This document shows positions 8,672 through 17,635 of a stretch of DNA of 64,000 nt, in pieces (position 1 is the stretch's first letter; the number at the start of each line of letters is the position of its first letter). Source of the stretch: Chloroflexota bacterium (GTDB taxonomy: Bacteria > Chloroflexota > Anaerolineae > Anaerolineales > Anaerolineaceae); NCBI GenBank assembly GCA_016838895.1, contig JAEKNU010000002.1, positions 107,825 to 171,824 on the forward strand. Direction: 5' to 3'. The translations under genes and the position numbers were made by a program. The notes beneath the pieces were generated by a model. The model saw only the letters and a program-made list of their open reading frames with translations. It was not told the origin of the DNA and did not search any database.

Positions 8672-9229
8672 GTGATTAAGGAAACACTCAAAGATGCTGA
8701 AGCACGTATGAAGGGTGCTATCCAATCATTGGAATTAGATCTTTCCGGTATTCGCACTGGTCGAGCATCATCAGCTCTGGTAGATAGAATTCAGGTTGAA
8801 TATTATGGTGCGCCCACTCCTTTACTTCAATTAGCGACAATCAGCGTTCCTGAACCGCGCAGTTTAATGATTAAACCTTTTGATCCATCCACCATGCGGG
8901 AGATTGAGCGTGCGATTCAAGCTTCTGATTTGGGCATTACTCCATCCAATGATGGCAAAGCGATTCGTTTAAATTTGCCACCATTAACTGAAGATCGCCG
9001 CAAAGATCTAGTCAAAGTTGTGAAAAATCGGGTAGAAGAAGCACGTGTTGCTATTCGCAATGTACGCCGTGACGCAATGAAAGATTTAAAAGAAATTGAA
9101 AATGAGAAACTGGCTTCGGAAGATGAAAGAAAAAGTGCAGAAGCCGAGTTGCAGAAAATCACTGACAAAATTGGGGAAGAAATCGATGCAGTTGGTGAGA
9201 AGAAGCAAGATGAAATCATGGAAGTTTGA
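8672..9229 (+). CDS. frr: Ribosome recycling factor
   Basis: Works with EF-G to split post-termination ribosomes. 185 residues, the exact family size. The N-terminal helix has LSGIRTGRASSALVDRI, the middle domain has EYYGAPTPLLQLATIS and PEPRSLMIKPFD, and the C-terminal three-helix bundle has RRKDLVK and VRNVRRDAM-like segments (here IRNVRRDAMKDLK). Start is GTG with an excellent AGGAGG 6 nt upstream. Unusually, tsf and pyrH do not lie upstream. It is followed by uppS and cdsA, a common order. Confidence 0.96.
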   Translation: MIKETLKDAEARMKGAIQSLELDLSGIRTGRASSALVDRIQVEYYGAPTPLLQLATISVPEPRSLMIKPFDPSTMREIERAIQASDLGITPSNDGKAIRLNLPPLTEDRRKDLVKVVKNRVEEARVAIRNVRRDAMKDLKEIENEKLASEDERKSAEAELQKITDKIGEEIDAVGEKKQDEIMEV

Positions 9230-9249
9230 TTGGAAAACAATAAAAATTG

Positions 9250-9993
9250 ATGACGAATGAAGTAGAAATTCCAAAACATGTTCCCCAACACATTGCTATC
9301 ATCATGGATGGTAATGGTCGTTGGGCGAAGGCGAGGGGATTGCCACGTCTGGCGGGGCACAAAGCAGGTACTGAAAATCTAAGGCGGATTATTCGCGCCT
9401 GTGTTGAATTTGGTGTGCAATATTTAACGATCTATGCTTTCTCAACCGAGAATTGGGGCAGACCTGAAGATGAAGTACAGGGTTTGCTGCAGATCGTAGA
9501 ATCCGTAATTGATAAAGAATTAGATGAACTGCATAAAAATGGTGTCCAAATGCGTCATATTGGACGACTGGAACAATTGCCTGTTCATCTGCAAAAAAAA
9601 GTTTTACATGCCATTGATTTTACAAAAGATAATCAACAACTGATTATGAATATTGCGTTCAATTATGGTGGCCGAGATGAAATATTATGTGCCATTCGAC
9701 GCATTATTGATGATGGTATTTCATCTGAGAAAATAAGCGAAGAATTGGTAAACACCTATATGTTCACCCACGGTTCTCCCGATCCGGATTTGATTATCCG
9801 TACCTCGGGTGAAATGCGCTTGAGCAATTTTTTGATCTGGCAGGGTGCTTATTCCGAGTGGTATGTTACTGCCAAATACTGGCCTGAATTTGATCGTGAA
9901 TGCCTGCTGGAAGCCATCACATCTTACAGCCAACGAGATCGTAGATATGGAAAACTTTCTGCATCGAATGAAGCTCGATCAGATGCTTGTTAA
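9250..9993 (+). CDS. uppS: Isoprenyl (undecaprenyl) diphosphate synthase
   Basis: A cis-prenyltransferase that makes the C55 lipid carrier used in cell-wall and glycan assembly. 247 residues. It has the signature IIMDGNGRWA (catalytic Asp20), then FSTENWGRP, FNYGGRDEI and DLIIRTSGEMRLSNFLIWQ near the C-terminus, all family hallmarks. I use the ATG at 9250 rather than the TTG just before it. Its 3' end overlaps cdsA by 47 bases. Confidence 0.94.
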   Translation: MTNEVEIPKHVPQHIAIIMDGNGRWAKARGLPRLAGHKAGTENLRRIIRACVEFGVQYLTIYAFSTENWGRPEDEVQGLLQIVESVIDKELDELHKNGVQMRHIGRLEQLPVHLQKKVLHAIDFTKDNQQLIMNIAFNYGGRDEILCAIRRIIDDGISSEKISEELVNTYMFTHGSPDPDLIIRTSGEMRLSNFLIWQGAYSEWYVTAKYWPEFDRECLLEAITSYSQRDRRYGKLSASNEARSDAC

Positions 9994-10789
9994 AAGGCTG
10001 CTTGTTGTAATCATACTCACTCCGTTAGGTATTCTTGCCATTAATGCAGGGGGATGGATATTTAACATAACGATTATCATGATACTTGGTATTGCTGCCT
10101 GGGAGTTCTGGAGAATTTTTACCCGAGGAGGATTTCATCCTTCTCGATTGATATTAATTCTCAGCACAGTTGCCATTTCCCTTGTTCGCAGTTTATTTGA
10201 ATTTTCGGGGAGCGAAATAATCCTTGGTTTGATTATATTGGCAGCCATGGCAGATCAAACGATCCGCTTTGGCGATGAAGATCAATCACCGGCGCTGAAC
10301 TTTTGTATCACGGTTACAGGTGCCTTGTACATTGGTTTCCTGGGCTCGTATATGATTTCCATCCGCATGTTGGAAAATGGTAATTGGCTATTGTTATTGA
10401 TCTTGCCGATTGTCTGGATGGCCGATGGCGGGGCATATTTGATAGGGCGGTTATTTGGAAAGCGAAAATTGGCAGCGAAAGTCAGCCCTAACAAAACCTG
10501 GGAGGGTTATTTCGGTGGCGTTGCTTTTGGCACATTGGGCGGTGGACTGCTGACCTATTTTTTGGGTGCACAAATCAGTTTATTTTCGCCTTTATACGGC
10601 CTATTTATTGGCTTGATCCTTAGCCTGGTATCCCCATTGGGAGATTTGGGTGAGAGTATGATTAAACGCCAGTTTGGTGTGAAAGATTCAGGGAAACTAT
10701 TGCCTGGACATGGGGGAATATTAGATCGTATCGATTCATGGTTGTGGGCATCATTTATTGGATATTACTTACTGTTGATTTTGATATAA
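9947..10789 (+). CDS. cdsA: Phosphatidate cytidylyltransferase (CDP-diglyceride synthase)
   Basis: An integral membrane enzyme that makes CDP-diacylglycerol from phosphatidate and CTP. About 280 residues with seven or eight hydrophobic segments. The C-terminal CdsA signature is clear: SPLGDLGESMIKRQFGVKD followed by LLPGHGGILDRID. I place the start at the ATG at 9947 inside uppS; ATGs at 9968 and 9983 are alternatives, and none has a strong ribosome site. Coupled to uppS, so lipid carrier and phospholipid precursor genes are expressed together. Confidence 0.92.
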   Translation: MENFLHRMKLDQMLVKRLLVVIILTPLGILAINAGGWIFNITIIMILGIAAWEFWRIFTRGGFHPSRLILILSTVAISLVRSLFEFSGSEIILGLIILAAMADQTIRFGDEDQSPALNFCITVTGALYIGFLGSYMISIRMLENGNWLLLLILPIVWMADGGAYLIGRLFGKRKLAAKVSPNKTWEGYFGGVAFGTLGGGLLTYFLGAQISLFSPLYGLFIGLILSLVSPLGDLGESMIKRQFGVKDSGKLLPGHGGILDRIDSWLWASFIGYYLLLILI

Positions 10790-10832
10790 ATCTGTTTTAA
10801 AAATACAGACCCAAAAGAAGAGGAAAGTAAAA

Positions 10833-11819
10833 ATGATGGATACAAAACCGACTCGGAACCTGGCACTTGAATTGGTACGAGTAACGGAAGCTGCTTCATT
10901 GGCGGCAGGCCGTTATGTTGGCAAAGGGGATAAAATTGCAGCTGACCACGCAGCGGTTGAAGCAATTCGTTTGGTGATGAATACCATTCAAATGAACGGA
11001 ACCATCGTTATTGGGGAAGGTGAAAAAGATGAAGCGCCTATGCTTTATCACGGTGAAAAACTGGGCACAGGGGATGAACCCAACTTGGATATTGCCGTTG
11101 ATCCGATCGATGGTACCAGCGTTTTAGCAAATGGCACTGCAAATGCGATCGCTACGGTTGCCTTGGCTCCCCGTGGAAGTATGTTTAATCCCGGTCCTTT
11201 TATGTATATGGATAAAATTGCCGTTGGCCCGGAAGCAAAAGATGTAATTGATATTGAAGCGCCGGTGGCAGAAAACTTGCGCCGAATCGCCAGAGCCAAA
11301 GGGGAACAGGTAGAAGATCTGAAAGTTGTCATTCTGGAAAGGGATCGCCACAAGGGGCTTATTGATGAGGTACGCAAAGCCGGAGCACGCATACGGCTGA
11401 TCCGTGATGGAGACGTTATCAGCGCATTAATGACTGCGGTACCTGCATCAGGTGTGGATGTGCTGATGGGTATTGGTGGTACCCCTGAAGGGGTGCTTGC
11501 TGCTTGTGCTTTGCGCGCGTTGGGAGGGAATATTGTGGGAAAACTTTTTCCCCGCTCTGAAAAAGAAGCCGCGCTTGGAAGAGAACAAGGATATGATTTG
11601 CAAAAGATATTAACCATGAATGATCTGGTATCCAGTGATGATGCATTTTTCGCGGCCACTGGTGTAACCAGTGGTGATTTATTGCGCGGCGTGGATTATT
11701 TTGCGCATGGCGCACGTACCGATAGTCTGGTGGTACGTGGTTTAACCGGCACCGAACGGCGAATTATTTCCACTCATCATTTTGATAAACTCAACGAAAT
11801 TAGCAGTATCCATTATTAG
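10833..11819 (+). CDS. glpX: Fructose-1,6-bisphosphatase class II (GlpX)
   Basis: Hydrolyses fructose-1,6-bisphosphate in gluconeogenesis. 328 residues, typical for GlpX. It has VIGEGEKDEAPML, then DPIDGTSVLANG as the metal-binding and substrate motif, GDVISAL and GIGGTPEGVLAA. An AGAGGAAAG ribosome site precedes tandem ATG codons (10833/10836). Forty-three bases separate it from cdsA, so it may be cotranscribed with it. Confidence 0.94.
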   Translation: MMDTKPTRNLALELVRVTEAASLAAGRYVGKGDKIAADHAAVEAIRLVMNTIQMNGTIVIGEGEKDEAPMLYHGEKLGTGDEPNLDIAVDPIDGTSVLANGTANAIATVALAPRGSMFNPGPFMYMDKIAVGPEAKDVIDIEAPVAENLRRIARAKGEQVEDLKVVILERDRHKGLIDEVRKAGARIRLIRDGDVISALMTAVPASGVDVLMGIGGTPEGVLAACALRALGGNIVGKLFPRSEKEAALGREQGYDLQKILTMNDLVSSDDAFFAATGVTSGDLLRGVDYFAHGARTDSLVVRGLTGTERRIISTHHFDKLNEISSIHY

Positions 11820-11843
11820 GATAAATTTAATTCAAGGAGCGCT

Positions 11844-11918
11844 ATGCAGAAATACCACTCTTTTGTCTTCCAAGAGGTCGTTATTTCTATTTACCAATTC
11901 CCAGACAATTCTGTATGA
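11844..11918 (+). CDS. Short upstream ORF (24 aa) ahead of DUF58 gene
   Basis: A 24-codon ORF, MQKYHSFVFQEVV..., with a strong AAGGAG 4 nt before its ATG. It ends in TGA at 11916. It lies in the same frame as the DUF58 gene, whose start follows the stop by only 6-18 bases. It may be a leader peptide giving reinitiation, or a 5' remnant separated by a stop codon. I see no family. Confidence 0.35.
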   Translation: MQKYHSFVFQEVVISIYQFPDNSV

Positions 11919-11919
11919 T
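11891..11919 (+). promoter_or_regulatory. Candidate promoter for the DUF58/transglutaminase operon
   Basis: TTACCA (11891-11896), 17-nt spacer, TATGAT (11914-11919). The GTG at 11925 follows the -10 by 5 bases, so a nearly leaderless transcript is possible. The promoter overlaps the end of the 24-codon ORF, which argues that the ORF is read from the glpX transcript. Confidence 0.4.
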
Positions 11920-11924
11920 TAAAT

Positions 11925-13328
11925 GTGAGAATTGCAATGAAACGCATTTTGAATTGGCTAAAAACTGCCTGGAAACCGCCACACATCGTATGGCAAAAAC
12001 AATTGTCGGATGGTTCTGTTATTATTTCAGTGAACCAACCCGTATGGCTGTGGTTGATATTCGCATTAAGCATTGCTTATGCATTTGCCCAGACTGAAGT
12101 AATCGTAATTCCATTATTTACGCTGGGCGTTTGTATTTGGTCCTGTTGGGGCTGGGCGCAGCAGATGGCGGAAAATCTGCAGGCACAAAGGAAATTGCGA
12201 TTCTCTGCCAAACAGGTGGGCGATGAAATTGAAGAGAATTTCACACTGTGGAATAGTAGTGTTTTGCCGGTACTTTGGGCGTCCCTGGAAGATCGCAGCG
12301 ATTTTCCGAATTATGCCATTCAATCCGTGCGTTGGGTGGGCAGCCGAAATAAGAGTGAATGGCGCCATAGCCAGATATGTACACAACGCGGAGTATTTAC
12401 TTTGGGGCCCTGGGCGATTTTGTCCAGCGACCCGTTTGGCATCTTTTCGGTGCAGCGGGAATACTCTGCTGCACAGCAGATGGTGGTGTACCCACCGCTG
12501 GCCAGCATTCGCTCGGATTTATTACCTTACGGGAAACAGCAGGGTGATTTGCGTCCGCTCAATCAGCCCCTTATTGCTGAATCCATTCTTTCCACCCATG
12601 CCCGCCAATATCAACCTGGTGACCCACTGGCCCGAATTCATTGGCGTACATCCGCGCGAAAGAATAAGTTACATGTCAAAGTATTCGATCCCGAGGCAGC
12701 TTCACGCATTTGGCTGATCCCTGATCTTGATCCCAATGTCCATGTTGGAAAGGGATTGTATTCCAGTGAAGAAACCCTGATTTTGTTGTTGGCCGCTTTG
12801 GCCGCGCAACTGTTGGATCAACAGCGTGCGGTTGGTTTATATGCCGCGACTAATCCGGCATGTATTGTCATGCCGCAACGTGGTACAGCCCATTTATGGA
12901 CAATATTGAGTGCATTGGCGCCCCTGCATACCACGCAAAAAACCCCCTTTTCACAAAGCTTACTGCAGGCTTCCGGGTTGATATCCTCGCAGGATTTGGT
13001 GATTGCAGCCACACCATCCACAGATCAACTTTGGCTGCGCTCCCTGGCACAACTGACTCATGGACAGCATGGCAGTGAAGCCTGGGCATATATGTTGGAT
13101 TGTGAATCGATGGGTGGTGCAACACCCTCATTGAGCAATGTGGAAGTCGCTGCCTCATTGGGTATGGTGGCCCGCATCATTCGCTCAGAAGATATTCGCA
13201 CGATATTAGGATCGTATGGTGCTATCCGACGGTGGGAATTTATCACGACAGGCACCGGGAAAGTGGTTCTGGCGAATGCACCACGTCAGGCTGAAACGGG
13301 TATGTCATACAGGGAAGGATTGCGATGA
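11925..13328 (+). CDS. DUF58 domain protein
   Basis: 467 residues. Two hydrophobic segments lie near residues 42-85. The DUF58 core appears near residues 225-260: QYQPGDPLARIHW, then SARKNKLHVKVFDPE, the signature of the family. DUF58 proteins usually sit with a MoxR ATPase and a transglutaminase-like membrane protein and are thought to act in a chaperone- or envelope-related assembly. The transglutaminase gene follows with a 4-base overlap, but no MoxR gene is next to it (glpX is upstream). Start GTG 11925 or ATG 11937 (MKRILNWL); neither has a strong ribosome site. Confidence 0.85.
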   Translation: MRIAMKRILNWLKTAWKPPHIVWQKQLSDGSVIISVNQPVWLWLIFALSIAYAFAQTEVIVIPLFTLGVCIWSCWGWAQQMAENLQAQRKLRFSAKQVGDEIEENFTLWNSSVLPVLWASLEDRSDFPNYAIQSVRWVGSRNKSEWRHSQICTQRGVFTLGPWAILSSDPFGIFSVQREYSAAQQMVVYPPLASIRSDLLPYGKQQGDLRPLNQPLIAESILSTHARQYQPGDPLARIHWRTSARKNKLHVKVFDPEAASRIWLIPDLDPNVHVGKGLYSSEETLILLLAALAAQLLDQQRAVGLYAATNPACIVMPQRGTAHLWTILSALAPLHTTQKTPFSQSLLQASGLISSQDLVIAATPSTDQLWLRSLAQLTHGQHGSEAWAYMLDCESMGGATPSLSNVEVAASLGMVARIIRSEDIRTILGSYGAIRRWEFITTGTGKVVLANAPRQAETGMSYREGLR

Positions 13329-15553
13329 ACGCAGCCATAGCCTGGATCTGGCGACGTTTCCGGTTGAAAGAATTTCCCTGGTTGGATTTCCTGTTAACAA
13401 TTGTCTTATTGATATTGTTCAGCCTCAGTTTTCAATATCATAAATGGTTGCCGAGTTTACAGCCTCTACTGATTTATTCTGCACTAGGTTGGGTATTTGG
13501 TACTTTGTTGAGTAAAACGCGCTGGGGAGCCGTCTGGTGTGCCCTGTACAGTGTTTTGATGATTATCACTGCGGCCAGTCAAGAAATCGGTGAGATTATT
13601 CCACAAGTACGTGGTTTGACCTTTTATGAGTGGGTTACGCAGTTAAATTGGCAATTCTTCTTGTTTGAGGGGCGTGTCTCGGGATGGTTCGCACAGCGTC
13701 TTCTACGGGAAATGATCAGTGATCCGGGTTGGTCGGCTGTGGTTCTGATATTTGAGCTATGGATTTGTGTAAGCTGGTTTATTTGGGTGAGCCGCCGCTA
13801 CAAAAAAATTTGGATCGCGGTTGTACCCATGCTTGCTCTACTGGCACACAATATTTACCAGAGTCATTCTTCCAGTTTTTCACTGCTAGTTTTCTTGTTT
13901 ATTGTATTAGCCTTGTATGCCAAACAGTATTATCAAACGAAACGCAATCAATGGGATGATTCTCACATGGATTATCCTGACAGTCTTTGGCAGGATTGGT
14001 TGATGGCTGCTTTTATGATTGCTGCTATTGCATTGTCAATTGCCAATTATGCACCTGAAGTAGCCACCCCGGAGGGCTGGCAGCGTATAAATGAGTGGGT
14101 TGAGGAAATCCGGACTACATCTAAAGAGGACGGCATTCTCGAAAAGCCAGGCGAAGGAACCCGCTCAGATTATTCTGATTATACAAGGCCCAGCACGGTA
14201 CATGTGGTCAGCGGCCCGGATGTTAATCATGTCGGATCACCATTGCCGCAAAATGATCGCCTGGCGATGTGGATACGTGTAGCAGACCCTACCCCGCGGC
14301 ATTGGCGTACGGAAGTATACAGCATCTATACCGGCAGCGGTTGGGAAGCAGCCGAACATAGTGAAGAAGATGTGCCTTCATTGGAGAATCCAATTGAGGT
14401 TCAATTGGGTTACAAGCTGCTCAAACAATATTTCAACCTGCGCGGCGAATATGACGGGCAGCTTTTTGCGGCGGCTGAACCCGTCCAGGTCAATACGGAA
14501 GAAGTCAGGCTGATTCCGATACTACCGGATGGCAGTACGCTATTGCGCGGGAATGTCACACGCTATGAGGTTGTCTCACTGGTACCCAATGTCAGTGCCG
14601 AAAATTTACGCAGCAGCCGCGCGGAAATCCCCGAGGAAATTCTTGTCCAATATTTACAATTACCGGATACCATGCCAGAACGTGTAGTGACCTTTACCCA
14701 AAATTTGGTCGAGGGGCAGGAAAATTCGTTGGATAAAATTGTCACCATTCAGAACTATCTTCGTGAGACGGTGCCCTATGATTTGAACACCCCCATGCCA
14801 GCTGAAGGTCAGGATGTAGTGGATTATTTCTTGTTTGAGGCACCTTCCGGATTCTGCACTTATTACGCCAGCAGCATGGTGGTTATGCTGCGTGTGCTGG
14901 ACATCCCGGCACGAGTGGTGACAGGGTACGCCTCTGGTACGTATATTTTGGAGCAGGGTGTTTTTCAAGTGCCTGGTAATTTGGCGCATGCCTGGGTGGA
15001 GGTGTATTTCCCTGAATTTGGCTGGATCCCCTTTGAACCAACACCCTCGCAGGATTTACCTTTTTATGCGCGGCAAATCATCAGCATGGATACCTCGCCG
15101 ATGATGTCCGGGCAGCAAGCGCGCATTCGACTTTTCTGGTTGAGAACTGGTGGTATATTGCTGAGTGGCACAGGCTTGCTGCTGTTTGGTTGGTTGACGA
15201 TACGCTTATTGAAGCAGCGCAGGTTAATCTCCCGTCAGGCCAAACACCCCCTGATGCGCTTGTATTACCGTCTGCGCTATCAATTGCAATCCTACGGATA
15301 CCCGCTGCTGCATAATCAAACCGCTTTAGAGTTCTGGCAGGATGCAGATGAAAAGTTGACAGGATACCCACGGATTCGGACAGCGCTGCAATTGGGCACG
15401 GATGGTGTGGAGAAAGTGCTCTATAGTCCGTTTGCTGTACAGGATGATGAAGTGAAACAGATGCGTGCTGCCCTGTTGCGCTGCTGGCCGGAGTGGATTA
15501 AGATGGGCTGGCATAGGGCATTTTACCTGATCCGACGCTACCGCCAACAATGA
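13325..15553 (+). CDS. Membrane transglutaminase-like protein (TgpA type)
   Basis: 742 residues. The first ~240 contain about six membrane segments (DUF3488-like). An external transglutaminase domain lies near residues 470-580, with Cys in GFCTYYASSM, His in AHAWVEVYF, and WIPFEPTPS, where the usual Asp of the triad is Glu, as in a number of bacterial homologues. One more membrane helix follows near residue 610, then a cytoplasmic DUF4129-like tail (ALEFWQDADEKL). It forms a two-gene unit with DUF58. Predicted to act on peptides or proteins at the cell surface; substrate unknown. Confidence 0.88.
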   Translation: MNAAIAWIWRRFRLKEFPWLDFLLTIVLLILFSLSFQYHKWLPSLQPLLIYSALGWVFGTLLSKTRWGAVWCALYSVLMIITAASQEIGEIIPQVRGLTFYEWVTQLNWQFFLFEGRVSGWFAQRLLREMISDPGWSAVVLIFELWICVSWFIWVSRRYKKIWIAVVPMLALLAHNIYQSHSSSFSLLVFLFIVLALYAKQYYQTKRNQWDDSHMDYPDSLWQDWLMAAFMIAAIALSIANYAPEVATPEGWQRINEWVEEIRTTSKEDGILEKPGEGTRSDYSDYTRPSTVHVVSGPDVNHVGSPLPQNDRLAMWIRVADPTPRHWRTEVYSIYTGSGWEAAEHSEEDVPSLENPIEVQLGYKLLKQYFNLRGEYDGQLFAAAEPVQVNTEEVRLIPILPDGSTLLRGNVTRYEVVSLVPNVSAENLRSSRAEIPEEILVQYLQLPDTMPERVVTFTQNLVEGQENSLDKIVTIQNYLRETVPYDLNTPMPAEGQDVVDYFLFEAPSGFCTYYASSMVVMLRVLDIPARVVTGYASGTYILEQGVFQVPGNLAHAWVEVYFPEFGWIPFEPTPSQDLPFYARQIISMDTSPMMSGQQARIRLFWLRTGGILLSGTGLLLFGWLTIRLLKQRRLISRQAKHPLMRLYYRLRYQLQSYGYPLLHNQTALEFWQDADEKLTGYPRIRTALQLGTDGVEKVLYSPFAVQDDEVKQMRAALLRCWPEWIKMGWHRAFYLIRRYRQQ

Positions 15554-15647
15554 AGTCTACGGAAAACCGGTGGGTAGTGAGAATCCATTGGGTTGAGAAA
15601 CCGAATTCGTTTTGAAAATGGTTCTGATAGGGTTCGACAAGCAGAGG

Positions 15648-15656
15648 TGTTATAAT
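15648..15656 (+). promoter_or_regulatory. Extended -10 promoter before the thioesterase
   Basis: TGT-TATAAT at 15648-15656, about 80 bases before the ATG. A TTCGAC lies only 12 bases upstream, too close to serve as a standard -35. The rest of the 182-base gap after the transglutaminase shows no gene and no clear terminator. Confidence 0.45.
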
Positions 15657-15735
15657 CCAATTTTATTGACCATAACATGACCGTTTTTACTGACAGATTT
15701 AATGATCAGCAAAACTAATTTGATATGAGGTTTTT

Positions 15736-16488
15736 ATGTCTATACATCCCCCCATCTATGAACAAGATTTACGCATCAATGCGTTTGAATGTGATTATAC
15801 TCATTATTGGAAACCTTCAGCAGCTTACCAGCATCTGACCGAAATCGCCGGGACACATGCAATTCAACTCGGTTTTGGGTATCAGGAGATGTTAACGAAG
15901 GAATATTTCTGGGTGCTTTCACGATTTAAAATTCAATTTCATACCTATCCAAAGCATGATGAATTGGTTTGGGTACTTACCTGGCCCAAAACCATTCAAC
16001 AGAAATTATTTTTTATCCGTGATTTTCAGGTGGAGAGCGAGAAAGGGGAATTACTGGCTTCTGCCAGTTCGGCCTGGCTGGTCATTGATACCAATAATCG
16101 ACGGATGATTCCAACTACACGTCTGGATCTGGATTTACCTAATTTACCTGAGCGAAGTGCCCTGGATGATCCATTGGATAAGATACTTATCCCTGAAAAT
16201 ACGCAAGAAAAATTCCAGGTGACGGCCAATTACAGTGATTTGGATATTATGGGGCATGTCAATAATGGCCGTTATGTAGAATGGATTGCTAACAGCTTCC
16301 CAATTGACACGTACCAAACAAAACGACCTGCTTCCATTCAGGTAAATTACATCAGTGAAGTCAAGCCCGGTGAGCAGGTTTCTATTCGTACCTCGGCCTG
16401 TGGGATGGACTGCACGGTGATAGAAGGGGTGAATTTAAACAGCAACACCCGCGCCTTTGAGGCACGGGTGGAATGGATGTTAGATTAA
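15736..16488 (+). CDS. Acyl-ACP thioesterase (FatA-like, double hotdog)
   Basis: Releases fatty acids from acyl-ACP. 250 residues made of two hotdog halves. The first half begins with INAFECDYTHYW and SAAYQHLTEIAGTHA. The second has YSDLDIMGHVNNGRYVEWI, the substrate-loop signature. Bacterial acyl-ACP thioesterases of this type are commonly 240-260 residues. ATGAGG precedes the ATG by 5 bases. The chain-length preference cannot be read. It converges with the next gene with no spacing. Confidence 0.88.
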   Translation: MSIHPPIYEQDLRINAFECDYTHYWKPSAAYQHLTEIAGTHAIQLGFGYQEMLTKEYFWVLSRFKIQFHTYPKHDELVWVLTWPKTIQQKLFFIRDFQVESEKGELLASASSAWLVIDTNNRRMIPTTRLDLDLPNLPERSALDDPLDKILIPENTQEKFQVTANYSDLDIMGHVNNGRYVEWIANSFPIDTYQTKRPASIQVNYISEVKPGEQVSIRTSACGMDCTVIEGVNLNSNTRAFEARVEWMLD

Positions 16489-17409
16489 TTATTTTCTTTC
16501 CCCAACCTTCACACACCGGAAGGTTTGATAAGCCGGGGAATAGAGCATGTTCTTCTTGAAAATACCGCCCTTGTAATCAATGATATAGGCGTAGTTTTCA
16601 CGATCCGGAACCCATTCGCCAGTCCAGTAGTAAATGATTTCGGAATAGGAATCCCAGATAGGGGATTCCTTGTCGGGCGTGTTTAAATAATTAGCTGTCT
16701 CATTCTCAGCATCCCAGGTACCGCCGGCATTTTCGCCATCACGGGTCTGACAGCGCACAGCTTCTTCAATGTCGGGAAGGCGCCAGAGGTTTTGTTCATC
16801 TTCAAAGAGTTCAGTGCCATCCGCGGATAAATGCGTACAGGCATCTTGTGCATCCGCCCAGGTGACGCCTTGCTCCGGGAAGCCAGGTCCACGTCCCGCC
16901 CAATACAATGGTTGGCCCTGACAATCCACCAGGCGGGTACTGAAATCACCGTCGTTCAGGCGTGCCTGTATACGGATGATATTGGGGATGGCAATGATAA
17001 TCATCAAACTAATTGGCAGAACCGTCAGCAGAAAAACAGCCAGACGACGGGGTTGCGCATTACCGAAGAAGAAGAGCAATCCCAGCCCGGTCAGGGGGAT
17101 TGCCAGCATTAGGTAGGTAACAAAAAAAGAGGCACCCGCAAAGAAAAATGCGCAAAAGATACCCAGGCCAATATAAATAATCAGACCCATTCGTCTCCAG
17201 CGCATGGCGATGAGTGGCATGAGAATAAATGCCAGTGAAAAGGGGATATATTGAATCAGCATCAGGAATAAATTTTGCCATATGGAGGATGCATACCAAC
17301 CCTCGTGGAAGTTTTCCAGCATACCCCAGATAGTCCATAACAGGGCGATCAGCAGCGAAATACCGACAGCAATCCAGCCCAGTATATTTTTGCGTTTTTC
17401 AACGTTCAT
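16489..17409 (-). CDS. Membrane protein with C-terminal DUF1566-like domain
   Basis: 306 residues. About five hydrophobic helices fill residues 10-150. The exported C-terminal part (about 160-306) has the DUF1566/Lcl pattern: GQPLYWAGRG, VTWADAQDAC, LWRLPDIEEAVRC, YYWTGEW and TFRCVKVG. Such domains resemble formylglycine-generating-enzyme/lectin-like folds and occur in surface proteins of many bacteria without a set function. Paired Cys residues (DACTH, VRCQT, FRCVK) may form disulfides outside the cell. AAGGTGG lies 9 nt before the ATG. Confidence 0.7.
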   Translation of the reverse strand: MNVEKRKNILGWIAVGISLLIALLWTIWGMLENFHEGWYASSIWQNLFLMLIQYIPFSLAFILMPLIAMRWRRMGLIIYIGLGIFCAFFFAGASFFVTYLMLAIPLTGLGLLFFFGNAQPRRLAVFLLTVLPISLMIIIAIPNIIRIQARLNDGDFSTRLVDCQGQPLYWAGRGPGFPEQGVTWADAQDACTHLSADGTELFEDEQNLWRLPDIEEAVRCQTRDGENAGGTWDAENETANYLNTPDKESPIWDSYSEIIYYWTGEWVPDRENYAYIIDYKGGIFKKNMLYSPAYQTFRCVKVGERK

Positions 17410-17594
17410 AAGTAGCCCACCTTTGAATCATTTTTTTGAATACGATTAAATCATTGTAACATTACTTTTTGAACAACTGTCTGAATCATATTCACAGATG
17501 GAATTCACCTGATCTGCACATCGCCTAAACAAAAAATTCACAACTTTCTCCTAAAATAATGAGTGAGAAAAAGGTTTGTTTCTTCGTTTCTACG

Positions 17595-17607
17595 CTACAT
17601 CATGTAG
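17595..17607. repeat. 13-bp palindrome upstream of the DUF4405 gene
   Basis: CTACATCATGTAG is a perfect palindrome around a central C, 28 bases before the next ATG, in the 226-base gap between divergent genes. It could be a regulator site. I could not assign clear -35/-10 pairs in this gap. Confidence 0.3.
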
Positions 17608-17635
17608 ACATTGAAGATAGTACAGGAAAAAAACG

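Noticed and set aside
11915..12097. 60-codon ORF beginning MIKCENCNET
   Set aside because: It overlaps the DUF58 gene in another frame. The Cys pair is by chance, and the DUF58 frame has clear family motifs further on.
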